From contig NZ_BCTK01000014.1 in assembly GCF_001571245.1 (NCBI RefSeq), forward strand, positions 1 to 64,000: a DNA stretch of 64,000 nucleotides, in the 5' to 3' direction. The notes beneath the pieces were generated by a model. It was not told where the DNA came from and searched no databases. It saw only the letters and a list, made by a program, of their open reading frames with translations. This DNA is from Achromobacter piechaudii NBRC 102461. Lineage in GTDB: Bacteria > Pseudomonadota > Gammaproteobacteria > Burkholderiales > Burkholderiaceae_B. Each line of letters starts with the position of its first letter. Positions within the stretch are counted from its first letter, which is position 1. Both the position numbers and the translations under genes were made by a program. This document shows positions 50,722 through 58,540 of the stretch, piece by piece.

Positions 50722-50833
50722 GGAATCCATCGGATTCCAGTCGTCGCCGGTCATTGTCATGATGACCGGCGTGTTTCATGAAGCCGGTCTTCAACATCGC
50801 TTTTTATGTTGTTGCCGGCGCGCTCGCGGCAAC
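50722..50833 (+). promoter_or_regulatory. ssb leader with four consecutive hairpins
   Basis: GGAATCC/GGATTCC (50722-50738), GCCGGTCAT/ATGACCGGC (50746-50770), CAACAT/ATGTTG (50792-50811) and GTTGCCG/CGGCAAC (50811-50833), the last two sharing G50811. Together they occupy most of the transcript before the ssb Shine-Dalgarno (GAGGGA). Confidence 0.5.
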
Positions 50834-50871
50834 GCCTGGGCGCAGGCTGTCAACAACTGAGGGACATCGGC

Positions 50872-51393
50872 ATGGCATCGGTTAACAAAGTCATTCTTGT
50901 GGGCAATCTGGGGCGTGACCCGGAAGTCCGCTACAGCCCGGACGGGGCGGCAATCTGCAACATGTCCATCGCCACGACCTCCACCTGGAAGGACAAGGCT
51001 TCCGGCGAGCGCCGCGAAGAAACGGAATGGCATCGCGTCGTCATGTACAACCGCCTGGCGGAAATCGCCGGCGAATACTTGAAGAAGGGCCGTTCGGTCT
51101 ACATCGAAGGCCGCCTGAAGACCCGCAAGTGGCAAGACAAGGACACCGGCGCTGATCGCTACAGCACCGAAGTGGTCGCCGACCAGATGCAAATGCTGGG
51201 TGGCCGCGAAGACGGCGGCGGCGGTGGCGCCAGCTACGGCGGCGGCGGCGGTTACGACGACGCTCCGTCGCGCCCGCAACAGCAACGCGCCCCGGCGCAA
51301 CGCCCGGCGCCGCAACAGCGCCCGGCTCCGGCCGCAGCCCCGGCCAGCAGCGGTGCGAACCTGGCGGATATGGACGACGATATTCCGTTCTAA
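50872..51393 (+). CDS. ssb: Single-stranded DNA-binding protein
   Basis: 173 aa. OB fold ([21 protein letters not shown], residues 1-112), then a Gly/Gln/Pro/Ala-rich linker and the acidic tail MDDDIPF that recruits replication and repair proteins. Start fixed by GAGGGA eight bases upstream. Confidence 0.96.
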   Translation: MASVNKVILVGNLGRDPEVRYSPDGAAICNMSIATTSTWKDKASGERREETEWHRVVMYNRLAEIAGEYLKKGRSVYIEGRLKTRKWQDKDTGADRYSTEVVADQMQMLGGREDGGGGGASYGGGGGYDDAPSRPQQQRAPAQRPAPQQRPAPAAAPASSGANLADMDDDIPF

Positions 51394-51418
51394 GACGTCG
51401 CCAGTTCAGTCTGCAAAC

Positions 51419-51452
51419 AAACCCCGGCATGTCCATGACTGTCGGGGTTTTT
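51419..51452 (+). terminator. Terminator after ssb
   Basis: AAACCCCG/CGGGGTTT with an imperfect inner stem (51419-51450) and a TTTTT run. Confidence 0.85.
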
Positions 51453-51658
51453 GCTTTTGGGCTGCTGTTTCTCGTCGCCATAACTGTCTGGTGTCAGCTC
51501 AACTGAATATTCGCTAGACCTGGCCGGCTTGGTTTCGGTCACCCCCTACACCTTGATACCCAAACCCCCAGACTTGTTTCCGTTTTCCTCGAATCGGAAG
51601 CATGGCCGCAGGACCTCGAAAATATAATTGCGGCTGATACTTTCAGCGGAGGTCTGCC

Positions 51659-52267
51659 ATGCGTCATGCCAAGTCCGATCGTCGTTTCTCCCATCCCTTG
51701 TGGCGCGTGGCGCCATGGCTGGGCCTGGGACTGCTGGGTTTGACGCTGTACGGCTGTGCCGCCACGACGCCGCCCAAGGGCGTGACGCCAGTCGGTTCCT
51801 TCGACGTGCATCGGTATGAAGGCCGCTGGTTCGAGATCGCGCGGCTGGACCACCGGTTCGAGCGCGGAATGACCGACGTCACCGCCAACTATGCCTTGCA
51901 GGATGACGGTAGCGTGCGTGTGGTGAATCGCGGGTTCGACCCTGCCAAGGGGGCGCAGGGCGATTGGCGATCGGCGCAGGGCCGAGCCCTCTTTACGGGT
52001 GACCCGTCGGTGGCGTCGCTGAAGGTGTCTTTCTTCGGTCCGTTCTACGGGGGCTACCATGTGGCCGCGCTGGACCCGGAGTATCGCTGGGCGTTGGTCG
52101 TGGGCCCGGATCGCGGCTACGCCTGGATCCTGGCGCGCGACAAAACGCTGAGCCCGGACACGCGCGACGATATCCTGCGTCGCGCCCAGGCCTTGGGCTT
52201 GGATACCAATGCGTTTATCTGGGTCAGCCAGGAACGCGCGCAGCCTGCGTTGGAACCAGCGTCCTGA
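51659..52267 (+). CDS. blc: Bacterial lipocalin lipoprotein (Blc-like)
   Basis: 202 aa. Lipobox LTLYGC (Cys about 33) anchors it in the outer membrane; the lipocalin signature GRWFEIARLDHRFERG follows and RWALVVGPDRGYAWILARD closes the barrel. Binds lipids; E. coli Blc is an envelope-stress lipoprotein. GGAGG (51648-51652) sets the start; TATAAT at 51623-51628 lacks a clear -35. Sixteen bases before the photolyase gene, so the two are probably co-transcribed. Confidence 0.9.
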   Translation: MRHAKSDRRFSHPLWRVAPWLGLGLLGLTLYGCAATTPPKGVTPVGSFDVHRYEGRWFEIARLDHRFERGMTDVTANYALQDDGSVRVVNRGFDPAKGAQGDWRSAQGRALFTGDPSVASLKVSFFGPFYGGYHVAALDPEYRWALVVGPDRGYAWILARDKTLSPDTRDDILRRAQALGLDTNAFIWVSQERAQPALEPAS

Positions 52268-52283
52268 TCCGGAACGGCACGCC

Positions 52284-53834
52284 ATGGCATCCCAACGCTC
52301 CGGCGCGCGCGCGCTGCGCTTGATTCTGGGCGATCAGCTGAACCCGCTTCACAGCTGGTTCGAGCATCCCGATCCGGGCGTGGTGCATGTGCTGATGGAA
52401 GTGCGTCAAGAGACGGACTACGTGCTGCACCACGCGCAGAAAATCCTGGCTATCTTCGCAGCCATGCGCGATTTTGCGCGGCATCTGCGCGAGGCGGGAC
52501 ATCGGGTGAGGTACGTCGCGATCGACGATCCCAGCAATCGCCAGGACATGACGCAAAACCTGGCCGCGCTGATGGCGCATTACGGCGCGCGCGAACTGAG
52601 TTACCAGCAACCCGATGAATGGCGGGTCAGCGAGAACCTGCGTACTTGGGGCGCATCGCAGACGTTCTCCGTGCGGGAAGTGGACAGCGAACATTTCTAT
52701 ACGTCCCGCGACGAGGTGGCCGAGTTTTTCGGACCACGCAGGCAGTGGTTGATGGAGGCTTTTTACCGCCATATGCGCCAACGCCATGGCGTGCTGATGG
52801 ACACTTCAGGCGCTCCGATGGGCGGCCGATGGAACTTCGACCACGACAACCGCGAGCCCTGGCAGGGCACGCCGCTGCTGCCGCCGGATGCCCGGCCGGT
52901 GCATGATCATCGCGGGTTGTGGGAAACAGTGCGCCAAGCGGGTGTGCAAAGCTTCGGAAATCCGCAGGCCGGTGAGTTCCACTGGCCGTTGAACCGTGCG
53001 CAGGCGCTGGCGTGGCTGGATCACTTCATCCAGAGTGCTCTGCCGAACTTCGGGGCCTATGAAGACGCGATGAGCGCGGGCAACCCGCGCCTGTTTCATT
53101 CGCAGTTGTCGTTCGCCCTGAACACCAAGATGCTGCATCCGGACGAAGTGGTGCGGCAGGCCCAAGCCGCCTACGAGGCGGGGCACGCACCGCTCGCTGC
53201 GGTGGAGGGTTTCATCCGGCAGATTCTGGGATGGCGCGAATATGTGCGCGGCGTGTATTGGGCGCACATGCCGGGCTATGAGACACGCAACGCGTTGGGG
53301 CATGCGCGCCCGTTGCCGGCGTGGTTCTGGACGGGGCAGACAACAATGCGTTGCATGCGCGACGCCATCGGCAATTCGCTGGAGAACGCCTACGCGCACC
53401 ATATCCAGCGCCTGATGGTCATCGGCAACTTTGCGCTGCTGGCCGGACTGGACCCCGGCGCCGTGCATCAGTGGTATCTGGGCGTGTATATCGATGCGTT
53501 CGAATGGGTCGAGCTGCCCAATACCGTTGGCATGAGCCAGTTCGCGGACGGCGGGCTGCTGGGCACGAAACCCTACGTCAGCAGCGCGTCCTACATAGAC
53601 CGCATGAGCGATTACTGCCAGGCATGCCCGTATGACAGGAAGCAGAGAACCGGCGACCGCGCCTGCCCGTTCAATGCCTTGTACTGGGATTTCTTTGCTC
53701 GCCACCAGCCGCTGCTTCAGGACAACCGGCGTCTGGCGATGGTGTACCAGCAATGGCGGAAGACGCCCGAACACGTACAGACGGCGTTGCGAGACCAGGC
53801 GGCGCTGACGTTGAGCCGCCTGGACGATCTTTGA
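52284..53834 (+). CDS. Iron-sulfur bacterial photolyase/cryptochrome (FeS-BCP, PhrB/CryB type)
   Basis: 516 aa. N-terminal Rossmann domain (LRLILGDQLNPLHSWF), C-terminal FAD-binding helical domain. Four cysteines, C357, C445, C448 and C461, have spacing 88-3-13 that fits the [4Fe-4S] ligands of Agrobacterium PhrB, a (6-4) photolyase. Either (6-4) repair or blue-light signalling is possible. Clusters with lipocalin, MerR regulator and a DUF2256 gene, a common light-induced set. Confidence 0.88.
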   Translation: MASQRSGARALRLILGDQLNPLHSWFEHPDPGVVHVLMEVRQETDYVLHHAQKILAIFAAMRDFARHLREAGHRVRYVAIDDPSNRQDMTQNLAALMAHYGARELSYQQPDEWRVSENLRTWGASQTFSVREVDSEHFYTSRDEVAEFFGPRRQWLMEAFYRHMRQRHGVLMDTSGAPMGGRWNFDHDNREPWQGTPLLPPDARPVHDHRGLWETVRQAGVQSFGNPQAGEFHWPLNRAQALAWLDHFIQSALPNFGAYEDAMSAGNPRLFHSQLSFALNTKMLHPDEVVRQAQAAYEAGHAPLAAVEGFIRQILGWREYVRGVYWAHMPGYETRNALGHARPLPAWFWTGQTTMRCMRDAIGNSLENAYAHHIQRLMVIGNFALLAGLDPGAVHQWYLGVYIDAFEWVELPNTVGMSQFADGGLLGTKPYVSSASYIDRMSDYCQACPYDRKQRTGDRACPFNALYWDFFARHQPLLQDNRRLAMVYQQWRKTPEHVQTALRDQAALTLSRLDDL

Positions 53835-53838
53835 TCCC

Positions 53839-53853
53839 TGCACAACTTGTGCA
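53839..53853. other. 15-bp palindrome between photolyase and MerR genes
   Basis: TGCACAA-C-TTGTGCA begins four bases after the photolyase stop, in the 42-bp convergent gap. As RNA it gives only a five-pair hairpin. No T-tract. Confidence 0.4.
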
Positions 53854-53876
53854 AGCAACGCCGGACGCGCTCGTGT

Positions 53877-54839
53877 TCAGTCGGCTGCCGGCCACATGCC
53901 TTCGGTCTGCAGCAGACGATTCATGGCGATTTCGAGGATGCCGCGCGCCTGTCCGGCAGCCTGTTGCAGCGCCAGGTGCAATTGGGCGTCCGCTTCGTCG
54001 CGCGACGCGCACTGTGCGCTGTACCGCTCAAAGCTGCCCACCATCATCAGCAGTTCGGCCAGGTGCCTGGGGCACTCGCATGTGATGGGATTGCGCAGCG
54101 TCATGATCTTGGCCAGCGCGTCTTCGTTGAATTCGACGGCCGAAGCCGGGCCCAGCGCGGCAAGATTCAAGCCGGCGACGGCCGAACGGCACAGTGGCGC
54201 CAGCTCGTTCAACTGAGCAGGTATGCGCGCGACCAGGCACCCTTGCGCGCGCAGCGTGCGGATCGTGGCGTTGGAGCTGAAGCGGTACAGCACCACCACG
54301 GCGCCGGTCTCGGTAGCATCGCGCGCGCGTTCGATGGGCGCCAAGGCATTAGCGTCCAGTTCCGAGATTTCGATGATGAGCACGTCTGCATGGCGCGGCA
54401 ACGAACCGGCGTCGTCCAGGCGCGCGCACGCGCCGATCACGCGGACATCCGGCCCGGCCATGAAATCGACGACGCCGTCCTGACCCGGTACGCCGCCAGA
54501 AAGGCGCGGAGCGAGCGTCGCGCCGATCGCCACCGCACGCAAGGCAGGGCTGGCCAGGCTGGGCTGCGCGCCAAGCATGGCCTGCAACTGCTCCAGCGTC
54601 AGCGTCGCCAGCGTGCCGATGGCGTGCCCCTGATCCGCGAGCTGTTTCAACAGCCGGAGCCGATGGACCTGCTCGGCCGAATACAGCCGTTGGCCTCGCG
54701 GCGAGCGCTCGGGAGAGGACAGGTGATAGCGCCTTTCCCAGACGCGCAGGGTTTCAACGGGCAGGCCGGCCAGCCGGGCTGCGACTCCGGTCCGGTAGGC
54801 GGCGGTTGAACCGGTTCGGTCAATGTCAGTGTCGGGCAT
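53877..54839 (-). CDS. MerR-family regulator, LitR/CarH-like
   Basis: About 320 aa. N-terminal MerR winged helix (YRTGVAARLAGLPVETLRVWERRY, RLYSAEQVHRLRLLKQL). Middle part (about 95-220) looks like a Rossmann/B12-type fold but lacks the DxHxxG cobalamin motif. A helical C-terminus has CECPRHLAELLMMVGSFERY. In other bacteria LitR/CarH proteins repress photolyase-type genes in the dark. ATG at 54839 has GGAA upstream; ATG at 54848 is an alternative. Divergent from the fasciclin gene. Confidence 0.82.
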   Translation of the reverse strand: MPDTDIDRTGSTAAYRTGVAARLAGLPVETLRVWERRYHLSSPERSPRGQRLYSAEQVHRLRLLKQLADQGHAIGTLATLTLEQLQAMLGAQPSLASPALRAVAIGATLAPRLSGGVPGQDGVVDFMAGPDVRVIGACARLDDAGSLPRHADVLIIEISELDANALAPIERARDATETGAVVVLYRFSSNATIRTLRAQGCLVARIPAQLNELAPLCRSAVAGLNLAALGPASAVEFNEDALAKIMTLRNPITCECPRHLAELLMMVGSFERYSAQCASRDEADAQLHLALQQAAGQARGILEIAMNRLLQTEGMWPAAD

Positions 54840-54851
54840 ATGTTCCATAAA

Positions 54852-54896
54852 TGAACCGTTTTTGAACCAGTAAATACCGCATTTATAGGTTCAAAA
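54852..54896. promoter_or_regulatory. Repeated TGAACC operator between merR and fasciclin gene
   Basis: TGAACC at 54852 and 54863 (11 bp apart, same face of the helix) and its inverse GGTTCA at 54888. TTTTGAACC (54860-54868) and GGTTCAAAA (54888-54896) are a perfect nine-base inverted repeat enclosing TAAAT/ATTTA. A further TGAACC lies in merR (54807). TTGAAC with TATAGG 16 bp on would be a promoter towards the fasciclin gene. Confidence 0.6.
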
Positions 54897-55018
54897 TATG
54901 GACGAAGTGAGTGGTGCCGCCTACTCTACTCCCACGCATCGCCTTTTCCAAGTTGCCACGCGCGGTAAGAGGGTGCCCCGATGCGAACCCCCATATCAAT
55001 GACATTCTGGAGCTCATC

Positions 55019-55474
55019 ATGAAGCGTTTTCTGACTGGAACGACGATCGCCCTGGCCTGCGGCCTGGCGAACGCTGCCGACATCGTGGATACGGCTAAAT
55101 CGGCGGGCGAGTTCAATACGCTGACGACTGCCGTGCAGGCCGCCGGGCTGACCGACACCCTGAAGGGGCCCGGGCCATACACCGTGTTTGCGCCGACTGA
55201 CGCGGCGTTTGCCAAAGTGCCGAAGGACAAGCTGGATGCGTTGTTGAAAGACAAGGCCGCACTGACCAAGGTCCTTACGTATCACGTCGTACCGGGCAAG
55301 GTCATGGCCAAGGACGTCAAGGCAGGCGAGGTCAAGACGGTTCAAGGCAGCCCCATCACCGTGACCGTCGCCGATGGCAAGGTCAAGGTCGATGGCGCCA
55401 ATGTGGTCAAGACGGACATCGTCGCCGACAACGGCGTCATCCACGTCATCGACACGGTTCTGATGCCCAAGTAA
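55019..55474 (+). CDS. Secreted fasciclin (FAS1) domain protein
   Basis: 151 aa. Signal peptide ends at about ANAAD (residue 19), then one FAS1 domain: [35 protein letters not shown] and the second box TYHVVPGKV, ending [14 protein letters not shown]. Extracytoplasmic adhesion-type fold. Start 55019 chosen for GGAG upstream and the signal peptide. Shares the TGAACC operator region with the MerR gene, so light or stress control is inferred. Confidence 0.9.
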   Translation: MKRFLTGTTIALACGLANAADIVDTAKSAGEFNTLTTAVQAAGLTDTLKGPGPYTVFAPTDAAFAKVPKDKLDALLKDKAALTKVLTYHVVPGKVMAKDVKAGEVKTVQGSPITVTVADGKVKVDGANVVKTDIVADNGVIHVIDTVLMPK

Positions 55475-55588
55475 TTCGGGACAAAATCGGTTCGGTTTTT
55501 CGGTTTTCTATGACCGACGCGGGGCCGCCCAGAGCGGCCCTGAGTCACTTGCGTCGAAGCCGCGCCCGCTCAGTACCGGATTCAAGTC

Positions 55589-55747
55589 ATGCCCAGGAAC
55601 CGACCGCTCCCAGAAAAAATCTGCCTGCATTGCGGGCGGCCATTCACTTGGCGCAAGAAATGGGAACGCGCTTGGGACGAGGTGCGCTTCTGTTCCGAAC
55701 GCTGCAAAAGGGAGGGGGCGCGAACTTTGCGGGAATCGATGCAGTGA
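55589..55747 (+). CDS. DUF2256 small zinc-finger-like protein
   Basis: 52 aa, hidden in a frame overlapped by longer spurious ORFs. [20 protein letters not shown] followed by [12 protein letters not shown] is the DUF2256 pattern: two CxxC-type pairs around a WRKKW..W core, suggesting one zinc site. Genes of this family often sit beside cryptochrome/photolyase genes. The Shine-Dalgarno is weak (GGATT at 55578-55582). Function unknown. Confidence 0.8.
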   Translation: MPRNRPLPEKICLHCGRPFTWRKKWERAWDEVRFCSERCKREGARTLRESMQ

Positions 55748-55836
55748 TGCGAAGGAGTATGGGCAAGCGAGCAAGAAGTCGGCCCTTGCCATGAATCCGC
55801 CGCGGGAAAAGCCGTGTTTGGGTAGAAGAGGTTCTT

Positions 55837-56067
55837 ATGGACACGCAGGAATTGGTCGCGCAGATGATCATCAGGACATCAGGCGCACGGAGCTTCGAAG
55901 ACTGGCCAGAGGTGTTAGCTGCCTACGCCGCTCTCATCGAGACCGTGCAATACAAGCTTACGCACCAGGAGATGGAGGATTTCATCAACCTGGGCGCGGA
56001 CTTTTATCGCACGTTGGCGCGTGCCGAGGACTATCGACGAAGGGGCGGTTTCGCTGCGGGCATGTGA
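55837..56067 (+). CDS. Small protein of unknown function, 76 aa
   Basis: No family recognised. Soluble, mostly helical, acidic, with one Phe/Tyr-rich helix (EDFINLGADFYRTLARAEDYRRR). AGAGG eight bases before the ATG supports translation. Eighty-nine bases after the DUF2256 gene on the same strand, perhaps one transcript with fasciclin and DUF2256. Confidence 0.6.
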   Translation: MDTQELVAQMIIRTSGARSFEDWPEVLAAYAALIETVQYKLTHQEMEDFINLGADFYRTLARAEDYRRRGGFAAGM

Positions 56068-56105
56068 TCGCATCCGATGCCGCCCCGAGCGAACAGGGGA
56101 AGGGA

Positions 56106-57431
56106 TCAGGATGGGGCTGTTGATTCTGCCGCTGTCGCGTCGTTCCGCCGCTCAATGCGATCCACCCCGGCAGTTTCCGCCGTGCGCGCAACCGACAGCC
56201 TGTTGCGTCCGCCGCGTTTGGCCTCGTATAGCGCGGTGTCTGCGCGTGCGATGAGTTCCTCGATGGTTTCGCCGGGAACGAACTGCGCCACGCCCAGGGA
56301 CAAGGACAGGGATCCGATTTCCGCGTCACGATGCGCATGCACGCAGGTGCGCGCGCGTTCCGCAATGTCGATCGCATCCGAGATCGGACAGTCGGCGAGC
56401 ACGATGACGAACTCTTCGCCTCCCCAACGAATTACCGTGTCCTGGCTGCGCACCGCACCGTGCAGGATTCTCGCGATTTCGCTCAGCACCCGGTCTCCGG
56501 CGAGATGCCCGAAATGATCGTTGATGCGCTTGAAGTGGTCGACATCCGCAATGATCAAGCTGAGTGGATCGTCGCCCGTCTGAGCGCTCGCAACGGCATC
56601 TCGCAGCGTTTTTTCGCCATGCGCGCGGTTGTAGAGTCCGGTGAGCTTGTCCTTCGTGGCGGCGCGCAATAACGCTTGTTCTCTTTCCACCTGTTGCGAC
56701 ACGTCTTTGCTGACGCTGATGTGGTGGGTCGCACGGCCCTGCTCATCGAAAATCGTCGAGATGGTCTGCTCGACATGAAAGAGCGAGCCGTCTCGCTTGC
56801 GATTGACGAACGTGGCCCGAAAATCCTGCCCGCTTGAGAGCGTGCGGTACATGGCTGCATAAAACGCGTCGTCATGCTCGCCCGACTTCAGGATCGCCGC
56901 CGTCTTGCCTTTGATGGTGGATAGGGAATAGCCCGTGGCGTTTTCGAACGCCTTGTTCACAAAGCTGATCCGCGCCTCTGCGTCCGTCAGCATGACCAGA
57001 TCGCTTGTTGCATCGAGCGCGCGAGCCAGCAAGTGATTGTTGCGGCCGATACGCACCAATTCAGAGATATCTTCCTGCACCGACACGAAGTGCGTGACCG
57101 CGCCGCTCGCGTCGTGGATCGGCGAAATATTCCACCGCACGATGTAGTCTGAACCGTCCTTGCGGTAGTTGGTTGCCCTGCCTTCGAAATACCGTCCTTC
57201 TTTCAAACAGGCGCGCAGGGATTCGATGACTGCGGGATCGGTGGCCGGTCCTTGAAGAATGCGCAGAGACCGCCCGCGCAACTCTTCAAGTGAATAGCCT
57301 GTCATGGCGGTGAACGCGGGGTTGGCGAACTGAACGCGACAGCCCGCAGACAGATCCGCATCGGTGATGACCAGCGCGTTCCACGCTTGCATGAATGCCG
57401 CTTCGAACAGTTGCTGCTGCGGCATGTTCAT
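56106..57431 (-). CDS. Diguanylate cyclase, PAS/LOV-like + PAS + GGDEF
   Basis: 441 aa, no membrane segment. Residues 10-123 are LOV-like: G53-RSLRILQG-61, N88 (NYRKDG) and Q119 (SVQED) align by spacing with LOV, but the adduct cysteine is Leu56 and a second Asn is Val98. A second PAS domain spans 130-245. GGDEF domain 255-425 has GGEEF (337-341) and an I-site RSQD (328-331), so it should make c-di-GMP and be product-inhibited. Forty-two bases downstream of the EAL gene. Confidence 0.9.
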   Translation of the reverse strand: MNMPQQQLFEAAFMQAWNALVITDADLSAGCRVQFANPAFTAMTGYSLEELRGRSLRILQGPATDPAVIESLRACLKEGRYFEGRATNYRKDGSDYIVRWNISPIHDASGAVTHFVSVQEDISELVRIGRNNHLLARALDATSDLVMLTDAEARISFVNKAFENATGYSLSTIKGKTAAILKSGEHDDAFYAAMYRTLSSGQDFRATFVNRKRDGSLFHVEQTISTIFDEQGRATHHISVSKDVSQQVEREQALLRAATKDKLTGLYNRAHGEKTLRDAVASAQTGDDPLSLIIADVDHFKRINDHFGHLAGDRVLSEIARILHGAVRSQDTVIRWGGEEFVIVLADCPISDAIDIAERARTCVHAHRDAEIGSLSLSLGVAQFVPGETIEELIARADTALYEAKRGGRNRLSVARTAETAGVDRIERRNDATAAESTAPS

Positions 57432-57473
57432 GCTCGGAGCTCCGCTGACGCGACCCGGACGCCGCAGCGGCAA

Positions 57474-58250
57474 TCAACCGGCATTGGATATCGGCGGCAT
57501 GGCCTGGAAGGCTGGCTTGGCGAACAGATAACCTTGCATGAGAGAGATGCCTTGGGACGCCAGAAAGTCGCGCTCGCCGGCCGTTTCAATCCCTTCCGCA
57601 ATGACGCGAATGCCCAGGTCCGTGCAGATTCTTTGTACGCCCGCAACGATGCGCTGACGCGCGATGTTTGTGTCGATGCCGCGCACAAGCGCCATGTCGA
57701 GCTTGATGAGGTCGGGTTGAAAATCCGCCAGCAGCGTCAAACCCGAATAGCCTGAGCCGAAGTCGTCGATCGCGGTCTGAAAGCCATACGATTTGTAGGC
57801 TTGGAAGATCTCCAGCAGATGTGCGCGATCGATAATGCTCTCGCCCTCGACCGTTTCGAAAATGATCCGATTGACGGGAAAACCGTGCCGCTCTGCTGCC
57901 TCGAAGGTGGTACGGATGCACGCGGCGGGTTGATAGACCGCGTTAGGCATGAAGTTGATCGACAGGTATCGATCCATGCCGAGCCGGGCGGCCAGTTCAA
58001 TCGCGGTGGTGCGGCAACGCTGGTCGAAGTGATAGCGGTTGGCGTCGTCCACTTGCGACAGCACGGAGGCTGCCGGCTCGCCTTGAGGACCCCGCACCAG
58101 CGCTTCATAGGCATAGGCATCGCCAGATTTCAGATCCACGATGGGCTGAAACGCGAACGTCATGTCGATCGACGCTACCTCATCTGATTTGCAACCGTGG
58201 CACGAGCCGCCTGATGCGGCGGGCTGGGCCGAGCCGTGGATGGGAATCAT
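57474..58250 (-). CDS. EAL-domain c-di-GMP phosphodiesterase
   Basis: 258 aa, almost all EAL domain. Catalytic motifs are kept: YEALVRG, INFMPN, FETVEGE, DDFGSGYSG, KLDMALV, AEGIET, QGYLFAKP. Activity in c-di-GMP breakdown is therefore expected. A short N-terminal GGSCHGCKSDE CxxC could bind metal or respond to redox. Start 58250 preferred; no Shine-Dalgarno. First gene of a pair with the GGDEF gene, opposing activities. The 290-bp gap upstream (58251-58540) holds nothing I can identify. Confidence 0.88.
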   Translation of the reverse strand: MIPIHGSAQPAASGGSCHGCKSDEVASIDMTFAFQPIVDLKSGDAYAYEALVRGPQGEPAASVLSQVDDANRYHFDQRCRTTAIELAARLGMDRYLSINFMPNAVYQPAACIRTTFEAAERHGFPVNRIIFETVEGESIIDRAHLLEIFQAYKSYGFQTAIDDFGSGYSGLTLLADFQPDLIKLDMALVRGIDTNIARQRIVAGVQRICTDLGIRVIAEGIETAGERDFLASQGISLMQGYLFAKPAFQAMPPISNAG

Positions 58251-58540
58251 ATTGGCGGAATCGGAAGGGAAAGTTCGATGGGCGGTTATCACCGGGACCC
58301 ACGGCCCCACGCGGCGCCGGCCATAGGGCCGTTAGCTGCGCGACTTTACCAGATGCACGATTGCCAGAACAATGAATCGACCTGCCGGGATCGGCGCCGT
58401 TCAGGCGCGCCGTTTATGCCAGGTCAACGACCCGCGCAGCCGCGTGGCGACACGGGTTCAAGAACACCGTTTCGCCAGGGGTCTGCGCAGGTCACCCGCC
58501 CGATGCCGATGGGGCTTTTGCCAAAGGGCCGGGCGACGGC

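Noticed and set aside
55510-55794. 94-codon ORF overlapping the DUF2256 gene
   Set aside because: Arg/Ala-rich, no family; the overlapping frame encodes a recognisable DUF2256 protein.
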